DNA of 64,000 bases. Source: Owenia fusiformis (Eukaryota; Annelida; Polychaeta; Sabellida; Oweniidae). Positions 1 to 12,108 of this stretch are shown here, in pieces (the stretch's first letter is position 1; every line of letters begins with the position of its first letter). A program made the position numbers and the translations under genes. Below the pieces are notes generated by a model, which was not told where the DNA came from, did not search any database, and saw only the letters and a program-made list of their open reading frames with translations. The DNA is taken from positions 15,134,348 through 15,198,347 of the forward strand of contig CAIIXF020000006.1 of the NCBI GenBank assembly GCA_903813345.2, written 5' to 3'.

Positions 1-65
1 ATTTTTAACCACTATAGATCAATTTCTGAATACATAAACTCCACATTAATTAATAAATAAACTGT

Positions 66-336
66 ATTATCCTACACTTAGTGTACTAAATATATAATAA
101 CATTAAAAAATAAATTTGATATTTATTGGCAAAATGAATATCCGGAGGATATCGTAACGATATACTCCGGGCGGAGGATATCGTGACGATATACTCCGGA
201 AACCCCAATATGCGGAGGATATTGTGACGATATACTCCGCTTGTTGATTTCCCGCCAAATTGACTCTATTTGGCATGGAATTCATTTTGCAATGATATTA
301 TGCATTTAGTACACTCCTTGTAAGTGTAGGATAATA
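66..336. mobile_element. TIR MITE containing three tandem hairpins
   Basis: The ends are inverted copies of each other. The left end reads TATTATCCTACACTTA then GTGTACTAAAT; the right end, reverse-complemented, reads the same with a five-base insertion (CAAGG). A further inverted pair, GCAAAATGAAT, lies inside. The middle holds three near-identical dyads (142-170, 172-199, 212-240) of the form CGGAGGATATCGT / ACGATATACTCCG. No coding potential. It is a non-autonomous DNA transposon; the superfamily is not identified. Confidence 0.7.
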
Positions 337-340
337 AGAA

Positions 341-473
341 CATCCTATGATTTTTTCAGAATATCATTTTAATCTACTCGGTGATATTGATATATGCACT
401 CGTTCGCTTCGCTCTCTCGTGCAGATATCAATCACCTCGTAGATAAAAATGATATTCCTCAAAATCATAGGAT
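341..473. mobile_element. Fold-back MITE, long imperfect palindrome
   Basis: Two arms of about 55 bases are near-perfect reverse complements (left arm from ATCCTATGATTTT, right arm ending AAAATCATAGGAT). They flank a loop that starts GCACTCGTTCGCTTCGC. The element abuts the preceding TIR element, so the two may be nested or parts of one composite. No protein is encoded. Confidence 0.65.
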
Positions 474-924
474 ATCCTATAAATATTCAATGATTACTAA
501 ATATATAACTCTAATGATTATTGAATACATAATACTACATGAAAAATACCAATATATAATACCAATACCTAATGATTAGGGAGCATTTCAAAAGATAGAT
601 GTCCAAAAATTAACTGTATTTGAACAGCAAGGTCATTCGCCTTAAATGTTAGCTTTCCAACATCGTTAATTACCGTTATTATTGTAAAAATTACAAAAAT
701 GACTGTATTACATTGAAATGATGCATATCAACATTTCTCAAAGACAGTTATGAGGGGGAGGGGGGGATTTGACGGATTAACTGTTCAAATACAGTAAGTA
801 ATCCTACATCAAACTTTTGAGATACTTCCTTACTGAAATGAATTGGATATATACAAAAAGTAGAAGAATCCAAGATCTAAATAACACATGCATGTAAAAA
901 AAATTTATCTTCAGGTTTGAAACA

Positions 925-930
925 TTTATT
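925..930 (-). terminator. Candidate FANCE poly(A) signal
   Basis: On the minus strand this reads AATAAA, about 100 bases downstream of the FANCE stop codon at 1032-1034. Position and sequence suit a cleavage and polyadenylation signal; no transcript evidence is available. Confidence 0.45.
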
Positions 931-1031
931 GCCTTCTCAGAGATAAATTTTTCACTACAAACAAGCGCTTTCACAATTTTGTTGCATTGTATAATCACTA
1001 TAATCCTTCAAATTCCCGCATCTCTTTTACG

Positions 1032-4000
1032 TTAATTGAGCTTCTTAAGACTGGCTTCTGCAGATTTCTTAAGAAATGTTTTGTGACAAGCAAGTATCCT
1101 TGACAGGCTAACTTTGTGTTGTGTAGTCAACTGAAATAAACAAGTAAATAAAACTAAATACGTGTTCAGACACTGCATGTGAACTTTTTTAGAAGTTTCA
1201 GATATAAAAATCCATTTGATAAGCAAGTTGTTGAAAGCTCAGATAAAATGATACTAATAAATCAGGCTTGTAGCTAAGAATATTATATTAACTCATTATA
1301 TCTGATCCTGTTTGTTAAAACCAGTTTTCAAATTTCACATGTTTGTTTCACGAAAAACATACCTTATGAGAAAACTTCTGTATGATTGCAAGGGTAAGTT
1401 TGCCAAATTTTTTACTGTCCGCCATATTGAATGCTGACCTCTCCATACACGTTAGAGAGCCATTTAACAGCACCTCTGACAACTCAGTCTGAAATATATG
1501 GATACAAACATTATGCTTATGTATTCCAAAGTAAACAAGGTATATGCATTTTATCGTGAAATATGGGTCATCACTGCAGTTACGGATTCTGTATTAGTGT
1601 TAGTCAACTTTAATTTAATCCAGGTTTCAGGAGGTATTTCTTATTTAGAGATAATAAAGTTAAACAAACGTTTGCATCAAGTATAGACTGCAGACACAAG
1701 ATGACTGATTCTGTCCAGATAGATCCTGCACAGATCAATGTCTCCAATAGCAACTGTCTCTGTGACGATGACAACATCTCCTTAGTCACCTTGCAGAAAA
1801 GCTCAGTTTGAAAACTATCTGGAAATTACACATGAAACTTCCAATTATAGACTACAGTCCAATTTATTTTTAAAAAAAACTCAGTTTTACAATGCCATTT
1901 GAATTACTAGCTTAGTTTACCAAATGATCAAGGTAAATATAACATTGATCAGACTGCTAATTCATATAATTGAAGAATCCTTTACCAAGCCTGGGAATTA
2001 TACACTTCTGTTACTCATCTCAGCCACAACCCAAGCTGGTAAAGCTGTATTACATATTGCATGAGAATGAAAACTATAATACAATAATTGCAACTTGAAA
2101 AGAACAATTCTAACATGATATGTGGCATCACAATAGCAAAAACAAGGCACAGACGTGAACAATATCGTACCTAAAACACAGCATTGTGGTCTTGTTGACC
2201 AAGAAAGCAAGATGGCCGCAGAAAAGTTAATCAGCTCTAGAACTTATCACTGTGTAACATATGTAAAAATTTGAACAGTTTGGCTGGAAACCTGTAGACA
2301 AGTCTTGAAAGTGAAGATTTTAGGACGGAAAATCCAAAATGGCCACCTTAAAATTTACCCAGAATGCCCAAAAACCAATCAGTTCTTGACGTTGATATGT
2401 AGAAACATCCCTGAAAATTTCAGATGAATCCCTCAAATGGTTTGGCTGAAAATCTGTAGACAAGTCTTGAAAGTGAAGATTTTAGGACAGAAAATCCAAA
2501 AAATGGCCACCTTAAAATTTACCCAGAATGCCCAAAAACCAATCAGTTCTTTACGTTGATATGTAGAAACATCCCTGAAAATTTCAGATGAATCCCTCAA
2601 ATGGTTTGGCTGAAAATCTGTAGACAAGTCTTGAAAGTGAAGATTTTAGGACAGAAAATCCAAAATGGCCACCTTAAAATTTAACCAGAATGCCCAAAAA
2701 CTAATCAGTTCTTGACATTGATATGTAGAAACATCCCTGAAAATTTCAGATGAATCCCTCAAAAGGTTTGGCTGGAAACCTGTAGACAAGTCTTGAAAGT
2801 AAAGATTTTAGGATAGAAAATCCAAAATGGCCACCTTTAAATTTACCCAGAATGCCCAAAAACTAATCAGTTCTTGACGTTGATATGTAGAAACATCCCT
2901 GAAAATTTCAGATGAATCCCTCAAATGGTTTGGCTGAAAACCTGTAGACAAGTCTTGAAAGTGAAGATTTTAGGGCGGAAAATCCAAAAAGGCCACCCTT
3001 AAATTTACCCAGAATGCCCAAAAACTAATCAGTTCTTGACGTTGATATGTAGAAACATCCCTGAAAATTTCAGATGAATCCTTCAAATGGTTTGGCTGGA
3101 AACCTGTAGACAAGTCTTGAAAGTGAAGATTTTAGGACGGAAAATCCAAAATGGCCACCTTAAGATTTACCCAGACCGCCCAAAAACTAATCAGTTCTTG
3201 ACGTTGATATGTAGGAACATCCCTGAAAATATCAGATGAATCCCTCAAATGGTTTGGCTGGAAACCTGTAGACAAGCTGAAAAGTGAGACGACGCCCGCC
3301 CGCTTGCCCGTCAAACTGACTACAATATCGTACCTTTTGTTAGGTACGATAACAATTGATTTACTGGTCTATATTGGAGTGTGTATGACCACTAAAATTC
3401 ATTGCAAATAGTTGTCAGGCCCGTAGCCAGGGGGGGTTCGATGGGTTGGAGCGAACCCCCCCTGGCCAAAAATCTTTCAAAATCATGCAGTTTTTCACCA
3501 TTCTGAGCACTTTTTAAGTGATTTGGGCCATTTTTGGACCAAAATTGTCACAAGTGAACCCCCCTGGGATATTTCAAAAAGTGATCCCCCCTTGGCAAAT
3601 CCTGGCTATGGCCCTGGTTGATTTTTCTTGTCTGTTGATCATATTAAAATCGTAACAAAGACCTCGATTTATGATTTATGTCAAAAATATGACCTCAAAT
3701 TTTATTCTGGCTATTGCCAAAGACCTCAATCGCTACGCAATTTTGGTCATTTAACAATGAACAGAATAAAAATTTTAGTCATATATTATGCCATAAATCA
3801 TAAAATATCTGTCTTTTTTCCTTAATTAAATGCACATTTTTAACATACACTAAAAACATAGTACAGCAAATGAAAAAAGTCACTTACCTGCCTGATCTTG
3901 CGTGATGGAAGGCACAATGACTCCCTCTATCAGTGCCCGAGAGTACTTGTTGACAAATATGGCTATGGTATCAACGAGTATTCGAGAGGCACTCTGTGTC

Positions 4001-7000
4001 AGTTCTATCACCTAGAAAACAAAGTGCATATGGTGAATACAATATAATAGCTAATAAGATACACTGCTAGATAAGTCTTCATATTGAGAGAGATTCACAA
4101 AGCAATGATAACCATGTAGTCAATGGGGCACCAAATATTTAGTTCCAAACAATGTTTAAACTTCAAGAAGTTCTACTCAGAGAGGGATTAAGACACAGGT
4201 TTCACTGTATATACATGTACATGACTAGCCGTGATATTTTGAATTTACTTGTTTCATTTTTGCTTTGTTCACAGTTTTATTTTACTGAATCTTGTTTTAT
4301 AGGAAATAAACAACTTACTTTGGGGAACACAGAACTTTGTAGAAATACAACACAATTATTGTGACTTATTTCTGGTGTGATGTCACAAACATGGCGACTT
4401 GCTGTCATGATCGCAGCTTCACTCAATGTGCGTAGCTCTAAATATTCACATAATTTAGACACCTTGAACAAAAGAAGTAAATGCTTTAATACTTTACACA
4501 AAATCTGTATTAATTTAATTAACTGTGGTCAATGTTAAGTCCAATAGTCGATATTAAAGTTAAGACAGGATGGATTTTTCCCAGTATTTCCATTTCCATT
4601 CGCATCATTTTCACATTGATAAGTATTTTTTAAGAGGACAACAATTTTCAATGAATTCTGCAAGAATTTTATTATTGGAAATTGTCTGATCGTTGAAGAA
4701 AGTTGAATAACTCGGTCATATTTCGCCTTGAAATTTTGGAATTATTTAGTTCATTCAATGTGAATTTTGTTCTGAAAGTTTGATGATAATCTGTTTATTG
4801 TGTCAAAAACTACAGTACTTTACAAAACATGCTCAAAGTGGGCACTTCTCTCTATGCACAAAAGAATCCTGCGAACAAAGTTGTTAATGACCCTGACCTA
4901 TACACATTAATGTGGATGGCAAATATTGGGATAGTTATTGCCCTCTTAAGTTTGTTAGGGGCCTGTACACATTGGCTTTGAGAAATCCTCAAAAATAAAA
5001 ATTTGGGGGATTTAGATCTGGCGAATGAGCTGCCCATATGGTTTGCGTTCTGCAACTGATGAGCTGACCACCAAAGCATTGCCTAAACCATTTCAGCATA
5101 TCATTTGCAGTGTTGGGGTGGTATTGGCTTGTTGAAACCACTGCTTATCTCCTAAGATGTCCCTTCTGGTGCTTAAGTGACCTCCAAAACTTAGTGAACA
5201 ACTTACTGGCCCTTGTTCATGGTGATGGCACCTCCCCAGTCAACATGAGTCACCTTCGAACCAAAAAGGACTGATGATTCCATGTTTCCTCATTGACACC
5301 TAGGCAGTGCATTGTTCAGAATGCAATGGGTGCTGCAACACTTCATCAGGAGAATGTAAGCCCCAGTAGCAATTGTTCTTGGACCACACTTGTCCATTCA
5401 GAAAGACATGTGTGTAGGAGGATCATCAACGCCAGATTGAATTGTGCATTGAGAAGAGAGGTGCACATTTGGGGTATGTTTTGAAGGAGCTGTAGTTTTT
5501 TTTCAATTGGTAGATTATTATCAAACTTTCACAATTAAATTCACATTGATTGTACAATTTTAAATAATTCTGAAATTTCAAGGCAATATATGCAAAATTG
5601 ACTGAGTTATTCAACTTTCTTACAGTCCTGTTTTTTTGGACACCCTGTAGTATATGTACATACTGACATACACTTTATTTTTAAATGATTTGTGATTCAT
5701 CTTGGTATGTTATGTTACTTCCTGCTGGTAGAAAATATGCCCTCACTGAAAAATATAAATCCTATTAAGCACATTCTCAAAAATCAAATGATCATTATTG
5801 CACTGCTGCATTACCTGTTCATTATTGCACTGATTGAAGATGTTCACCTCAGGAGGGACATCATTATTTGAGGTAAAACTGCCAGTCCACACTTCCTTCA
5901 GTCTAGCTGCAGGACCCTGGAATTCAACATAACAAAGTCACATCAATGAAATGGTCTATAGAATCTGGGATTTTTGTTCATCCTAGATAATATCAATTCA
6001 GGATTCCCCACAACATTTTTTCAAGTTAGTGCAAAATTCTCAAAATTGGTCAAGATATGCCAATTTTCAAATATCCCCAATCCATAAATAAGATAAGAGG
6101 TTAAAAAATTGTACAATCAATAGATCAACATGTTCTATGAATAATTCTAAATAATATTTGTAATATACAAGTAAAAGTAATACGTACATCAAAACAAGGC
6201 AGTCTTAAATTTTATTTTAAAAAATCTAGAAATATCAAAACTCACCATCAAATACTCCGGAAGACCTTCTGATATTGGCAATGGCTGCGACATAAGATGA
6301 TGGGTGATGGTGGATGGCTGGTGACTGATATTTGATGACTGATAAGTGATATTTGATGGCTGGTGAGTGATATCAGATAGCTGGCTAGAGATATTAGTAG
6401 ATGGCTGGTGAGTGATATTCGTTGACTGGTGAATGATATTAGATGACTGATAAGTGATAGTTGATGGCTGGTGTATATTAGATGACTGGGGAGTGATATT
6501 AGATGACTGGTGAGTGATATTAGATGGCTGGTGAGTGATATTAGATGATAGATTAGTGACATTAGATGACTGGTGAATGATATTATATGTTTGGGCCACT
6601 GTCTCACTACTAGACATCAACGCTTCTGTAAATGGAAAATTAAAAAAAAATGTTACACAATTTTTAAATACAACATAATGTGTGAAACCATGGTGATTCA
6701 CTCATTTTTACAAATCAAAAAAACTGCATTCAGGTATTTGTTTTCCATTCTCGGACAAATATTTTTTCTATTTCGGTAATTCAAATTAATCAGGTGAGAG
6801 ATGGGGGAGATGGGTAAGGCTGGAAGTTTAAAGGAATTCATTTTATAATTTCTAGATATGTGGATAATATCCCCTAAAGGGGTTTTCCACTACATGTATA
6901 GAAAATTAGAAATAAAAAAAAAATATATTAATCTAACACTTATCTCATTATACAATTGTATATTGGACATGTACTTAAATCATATTAAATGAATGATATC

Positions 7001-8387
7001 TGAGGACAAGTTTTATGCAAATGCATTCCCTACATGCGCGACAAATTATACCAGTTACATGGTTACCTGTTTCACTGATCCTGCTCTTTTTCCTTGGGGT
7101 TTCCATAGAATCTTCTGCAATTTGTGTTGTTATTGGTGTGTTTATATCCATTGGTGCAAGATCACTCATGTTGGTTGCATTCATACCAATCATATCATCT
7201 TGTTTTCGAGAATCTGAAAACAATCAAATTTGAAATATTTCTGGACAAAATTCCAAATCATATTTTTTATTTTAAGTTGGAGAAAACACATACATGTACA
7301 ATAACACATGGCAGAACAAATGGCCATGTCCTGGTATTCTTCTTTGAATAAAGATACTGCTATATCCACTTCACCATAAGATTTTAAGACAAAAAATAAA
7401 ATAGTAATGTATGTATTGTCTTACCATTCTGTGAACTCACTCCCCAAATTGATGGATTTTTTTCTTGATTACTCCTAAACTTGTTCAACAATTTCTCAGC
7501 ATAGTCTTTATTCTCCTCACTAAATATGTGATGTTTCGGCAGATGTATTATATCTATGTTGCCATTGTTTTTGTCATTTTCCACATTAGATTCAGGTTCA
7601 AAGTGATTTTTCATCCGCACAATAATCATTCTAATGATATCATCATGTATTTTCTGATTTTGGAGTTTTGATATGAGAATTTTTGTTTCATTCAGAGGTA
7701 ATTCATCTTTGTGACGATAGACAAATGTTAAAATATGTCTTTGTAGTTGAATAGAAAACTTCCTAATTCTCGGAATACTGAAAATAAAATGTTTTAAAAA
7801 CATGTAACTGTGAGAAATCTGTTTTTGAAAATCTTTTTGAAATTATAACACAGTATTAGATTTAAAAAAAATAGGCAACCACTTAAATTCTTATTTTTAG
7901 CAATTTTGTGAAATTTAGAATTTTACATCCATGAAAAATAGAATTCTGGGGAAAACACTGCAAGTCCCCAGTAGTCAGGTTTATTTCGCGTATTTACTCA
8001 CAAATCTGAGGTCAGTATGTCACCATTTAGTAAATTTAATTAAGATAGCATATGTATTTGTGAATCTAGACTAGAGTGTAGTGAAAATTTAAACATATTT
8101 TATTAACATTCTGTTTTAGATCAAATTCTGTTGTGAGCGTTCAACTACAATATTTTCAAATATACTCACTGTATTACAGAGCGATCTGGATTTATATATG
8201 GTTCATCCTCTGACAGAGCAATAATAAAAGATGCCCAATGCCCAATACCACCATACTGCGTAGATGTCATTTCATTATGCCAAACTTCAACTGTATTTAT
8301 TGCTTGGTCCTCTGATGCCAATACACCAAAGATGCTTTGCCATTCTTTCGGAAATCTGCTAATAAGCGGCCTGTACATACTGACCAT
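1032..8387 (-). CDS. FANCE: Fanconi anaemia group E protein (FANCE), 10 coding exons
   Basis: Exons in transcript order: 8170-8387, 7425-7777, 7067-7213, 6246-6625, 5815-5916, 4319-4462, 3888-4011, 1670-1818, 1363-1488, 1032-1130. All junctions are GT-AG, phases agree, and the joined frame is open for 613 codons (human FANCE is 536 aa). FANCE is a nuclear core-complex subunit that binds FANCC and links the E3 ligase complex to FANCD2 during interstrand-crosslink repair. The C-terminal helical domain (about residues 367-613) is the recognisable part: TELFCKVTKEML and TFLKKSAEASLKKLN match human TELLCCLVKMESL and TFLRKSLKAALKHLG in order and spacing. Near the N-terminus, residues from about 73 (HIPRIRKFSIQLQRHIL) match the human LPRICQRNLMSLL region. 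PRKKSR (230-235) is a possible nuclear localisation signal. Residues 240-366 are low-complexity. The ATG at 8387 directly follows TTACAG, a possible splice acceptor, so an upstream exon may be missing; the human N-terminus is longer here. Confidence 0.9.
2279..3290. repeat. 162-bp tandem repeat, about six copies, in a FANCE intron
   Basis: Units begin TTTGGCTG(G/A)AAA(C/T)CTGTAGAC at about 2279, 2441, 2605, 2767, 2929, 3090 and 3251 (last one partial). Unit length is about 162 bases with a few percent divergence. The array lies in the intron between the exons ending at 3888 and 1818. Short open frames in it are by-products of repetition. A unit of this length is typical of satellite-like cores of invertebrate transposons; no flanking termini were recognised. 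Confidence 0.85.
3417..3619. mobile_element. Short TIR MITE, GGCCCGTAGCCAGG family, copy 1
   Basis: Left end CAGGCCCGTAGCCAGGG and right end CCTGGCTATGGCCCTG are imperfect inverted repeats. The interior has G-runs and C-runs able to fold. A related element with the same terminal words lies at 10167-10371. Both are non-coding. This copy is in a FANCE intron. Confidence 0.6.
4680..5645 (-). pseudogene. Decayed mariner-like transposase element
   Basis: Minus-strand translation across about 4840-5250 gives broken pieces of a mariner-type DDE transposase: an RTQTIWAAHSPDLNPPNFYF segment (the S/R-PDLNPxDF block near the last catalytic Asp) followed by GFLKANVYRP. Several stops and frame changes interrupt it. 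Flanking sequence around 4700-4800 and 5490-5645 forms a long inverted repeat (AAGAAAGTTGAATAACTC on both sides in opposite orientation). The right end carries CAGGGTGTCC-like terminal sequence on the minus strand. It sits in the FANCE intron between the exons at 4462 and 5815 and is certainly inactive. Confidence 0.7.
6290..6590 (-). repeat. Coding minisatellite in FANCE exon 4
   Basis: About 13 degenerate units of 21-27 bases (plus strand GTGATATTAGATGACTG and variants) lie entirely inside the 6246-6625 exon. In the FANCE frame they encode repeats of the form HQ(P/S)SNIT. The corresponding middle region is disordered and poorly conserved in other FANCE proteins. Unit length stays a multiple of three in most copies, so the frame survives. 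The exon boundaries (phase 2 in, phase 0 out) fit both neighbours, supporting real coding use. Confidence 0.8.
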
Positions 8388-8416
8388 CTGTAACTACCTA
8401 TAATAAATAAATATAA

Positions 8417-11400
8417 TTAGACTTTGGAAATTGAACAAGTTCAATTTCAGACTCCAGATTAAGACCTTTTTTAGCCGAGTCATCCAGAATAAGCCGAGTC
8501 ATCCAGAATAAGCTGAGTCATCCAAAAAAGGATGGATGAATAAAATAGGAAGGTAGGATAGGATAGAATAGGAAGGAACGATAGGATAGAATAAGAAAGA
8601 AGGATAGGATAGAATAAGAAGAAAAGATATGATAGGATAGGAAGGAAAAGATACGAAGGAAGGATAGATAGGAAGGATAGGATAGGATCAGATAGGAAGT
8701 ATGGATGAATTTTTCAATATTTTCTTCTCTACTCTTGACTTTCTATCAGGATACCATCAGATCAATTTCAAAACGCCATAACTTCCAAACCGGCAGTCAG
8801 ATCCAAATTTGGTTTGCAGATTCGGATTCCTGACTTCTTATTTTGACCTACTTTTTGGACACGCCATAACTTCCGAACCGGTAGTCGGATCGAAATTTGA
8901 ATTGCAGATTCGGATTCCTGACAAAATTCTACACCTAATTCATAACTCATACGTTAAATTTGGAGATTTTTTTATTTTGACCTACTTTTCGGACACCATA
9001 TCTCAAAAGTGGGTCAAAATACTTTCTGACGGCAAAAGGCTAACACTATTAGCACACTCTTGGCTACATGTATACACAATTTCGAAGAATATAATTGAAG
9101 TGAAGTGTCAGAAACGCAAAAATAAGGAAAACCTTTGAATTTGACCTAGATTTTGACCTCTAGGCATTTTGGTGTCCAAATTTTGAAACTAACTGGCTTT
9201 TGAGGTCCCCTTCTTTTGAAGGCTTTCATTAAATTAAGCTGAACTCAGTCTATATTTCGTATTTCTCACTTCAAAAAAATCTTTTCCCATGGGCACCAAA
9301 TTTAGCGATTTTTGAGCTTTTAAAACGCCATAACTTCCGAACCGGAAGTCGGATCGAAATTTGGTTTGCAGATTCGGATTTCTGAAAAAATTCTACCCCT
9401 AATTGATAACTCATACCTTGAATTTGGAGAACTTTTTATTTTGAAGGTTGAAAATGTAAGATTTGACCCAGTTCTAGGATAGGATAGAATATAGAATAGG
9501 AAGGAAGGATAGGATAGGAAGGAAAGGATAGAAAGGAAGGATAGATAGGAAGGATAGATAGGAAGGATATGATCAGACAGGATAGGAAGGAAGGATGGAT
9601 GATTTTTTTCTATATTTTCTTCGCTACTCTTGACTTTCTATAAGGATATCATCAGATCGATTTTTCTCGAAATTTCAAAACGCCATAACTTTCGAACCGG
9701 AAGTTGGATCGAAATTTGGTTTGCAGATTCGGATTTCTGAGTAAATTCTACCCTTAATCCATAACTCAGATGTTAAATTTGGAGAACTCGTTATTTTGAC
9801 CTACTTTCTGGACGCCATATTTCAAAATCGGTAAGCGTAATCAAAAATCTAATGTCATATCTTTGCTTTGGCTTTTTCTAAGCTACAAGATGAATAAAGA
9901 TTTAGGAGTTACAATGAACAACGACGAAGATAAATGACAGAATGTTGAAAATGTAAGATTTGACCTAGTTCTTGACCTTTGACCTAGATAAAAATTTGAC
10001 CCAATTTCCGAGAAACTAGATCTAGGACCTAAATGGACCATATATAAGACTTGACTCAATATCTTCTAGTTAACGAGAAAACTGGGAAAGAATAATAAGA
10101 ATAAAGAATAAGAATAAAGAATACTGACGAAAACAATAGACTCCAGATTTAAGTAATCACAATCAGAGGCCTGTAGCCAGCTTTTGCCAAGGGGGGTCAC
10201 TCTTTTAATAAATTCAAGGAGAGTTCACTTTTGGAAATTTTGGTCTGAGAGTGTTTAAAATCACTTAAAAGTGAAGAATAGTGAAAAACTGCATGATTGT
10301 AAAAGTTTTTTTGGCTGGGCCTGGGGGGGGGGGGGTTGTTGAACCCATCTAACCCTCTGGCTACAGACCTGCAAACAATGTGTGTCATGATTGAATGTTG
10401 CACTACATTATGCTGATCACGAGTTATATTTTCAGTAATGAAACAACAATACTACACAGTTAGTAACCAGTGTTGAAGTCAGCTTAAAAACCAAATCAAA
10501 ATGTAATGAAATGCCAAAATGGACTTTATAAGACATTGCATCAAAAAAGAGAATAGTGATTGCTGTTCCTGTTTTCAAATGACTGTAGTGATAAAGACAA
10601 GCTTCGTAACATCTAGACGTTTTTAAGCCCAGTCATACAGAATAAGCCGAATCATCCAAAATAAGCTGAGTCATCAAAAATAAGCTGAGTCATCCAGAAA
10701 AAGATTGATGGGTGGATTGAATAGGAAGGAAGAATAGGATAGAATAGGAAGGAAAAATAGGATAGAATAGGAAAGAAGGATAGGATAGGATAAGAAAGAA
10801 GGATAAGATAGGTTATGAAGGATAGGAAGGAAATGATGAGAAGGAAGGATAGATAGAAGGGATAGGAAAGAATAGGAAGGAATGATAGGATAGAATAGGA
10901 AAGAAGGATACGATAGGATAGAATAGGAAGAATAGGATAAGAAGGAAGGGTAGATATGAAGGATAGGATCAAACAGGATAGGAAGGAAGGACGGGTGCAT
11001 TTTTCAATATTTTCTTCGCTACTCTTGACTCTCTATCAGGATACCATCAGATCGATTTTTCCCGAAATTTCAAAATGCCACAACTTTCGAACCGGAAATC
11101 GAATCGAAATTTGGTTTGCAGATTCGGATTCCTGGGGAAATTCTACCCTTAATTCTTAACTCATACGTTCAATTTGGAGAACTTTTTATTTTGACCTACA
11201 TTTCGGACACCATATCTCAAAAGTGGGTCAAAATACTTTCTGAAGGCAAAAGGCTAATACTATTAGCACATTCTTGGCTACATGTATACAAAATTTCGAA
11301 GAATATAATTAAAGTGTAGTGTCAGAATCGCAAAAATAAGGAAAAACTTTGAATTTGACCTAGATTTTGACCTAGGCCCTGGACTGGATTTAGACCTCGA

Positions 11401-12028
11401 CTTGACTTGGACCCGGACCAACACTGGACTTGGACCCGGACTGGACCTGGAAATGGACTGGACTGGTATTTTTTTTAATTTTTTTCACTTTTCTTGACTT
11501 TCTATAAGGGTACCAACAGATCGATTTTTCTCGAACTTCAAAACGTCATAACTCTTGAACCGGAAGTCGGACTTCAATTCGGTCTTCAGATTCGGAATCC
11601 TGAGAAAATTTGCTATAAGGCTAATACCCTGGACATTGAATTCGGGGAACTTTTCTTCGGACCTCGTTTTTGGACACTGATATCTCGAAATCGGTTCAAG
11701 ATATCATAAACTAAATGACACACTCTATCCTACTTTTTTATGAGGAACACAATGAAAAAAACCGAATCGAAATTATTGAAGGACGACTGAGAAAATCGAA
11801 AAAAGTGACAAAGTACTGGATTTGACTTAGTTCTTGACCTTTGACCTAGAATAAAAAATTGACCCAATTTCCCACCAACTAAATACTGAACCTAAATGAA
11901 CTGTATAATGGTCTTTAGTCTTTACTGGATACCTTATAGTTATAGAAAAAACGCCTGAAGAATAATAAAGAAGAATAAGAAGAAGAAGAATACTGGCAAA
12001 AACAATAGACTCCAGACATCTGGAGTCT
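8417..12028 (-). mobile_element. Helitron/Helentron-like repeat, copy A
   Basis: Read on the minus strand, the 3' end is an 18-base dyad AATTGAACTTGTTCAATT, a short spacer and CTAA followed by a T, as in Helitron 3' termini. The other end is a hairpin AGACTCCAGA-TG-TCTGGAGTCT, and an inverted partner (ATCTGGAGTCT or variant) lies beside the 3' dyad. The interior holds polypurine (GGATA/GGAAG)n tracts at about 8530-8705, 9475-9600 and 10690-11000. It also holds several copies of a core with CGCCATAACTTCCGAACCGG, TTGACCTACTTTTCGGACAC and TTGACCTTTGACCTAGAT. No Rep/helicase gene is visible, so it is non-autonomous. A smaller MITE (10167-10371) is inserted in it. Confidence 0.6.
10167..10371. mobile_element. 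Short TIR MITE, GGCCCGTAGCCAGG family, copy 2
   Basis: Terminal inverted words AGGCCTGTAGCCAG and CTGGCTACAGACCT bound a 205-base insert with a long G-run. It resembles the element at 3417-3619 read in the opposite sense (shared GTAGCCAG ends and CACTTAAAAGTG-like interior). It is nested in the Helitron-like repeat copy A. Confidence 0.6.
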
Positions 12029-12108
12029 AATAAAATGTCATGTTCAATTGTCAATGACTACAATGTACAAGTGAAAATTTAAGCACATGACATTTGAACA
12101 TTTATCTC

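Noticed and set aside
142-240. CRISPR-like array of short repeats
   Set aside because: Only three units, no unique spacers of constant length, and they sit inside a TIR element in a eukaryotic genome.
6248-6607. 119-codon alternative frame over the FANCE minisatellite
   Set aside because: It is a shadow of the in-frame FANCE exon. Only the other frame fits both splice phases and the flanking homologous exons.
10652-11000. Long Tyr/Pro/Ser/Ile/Leu-rich open frames on the minus strand
   Set aside because: They are translations of the (GGATA/GGAAG)n polypurine tract, which lacks stop codons on that strand in several frames.
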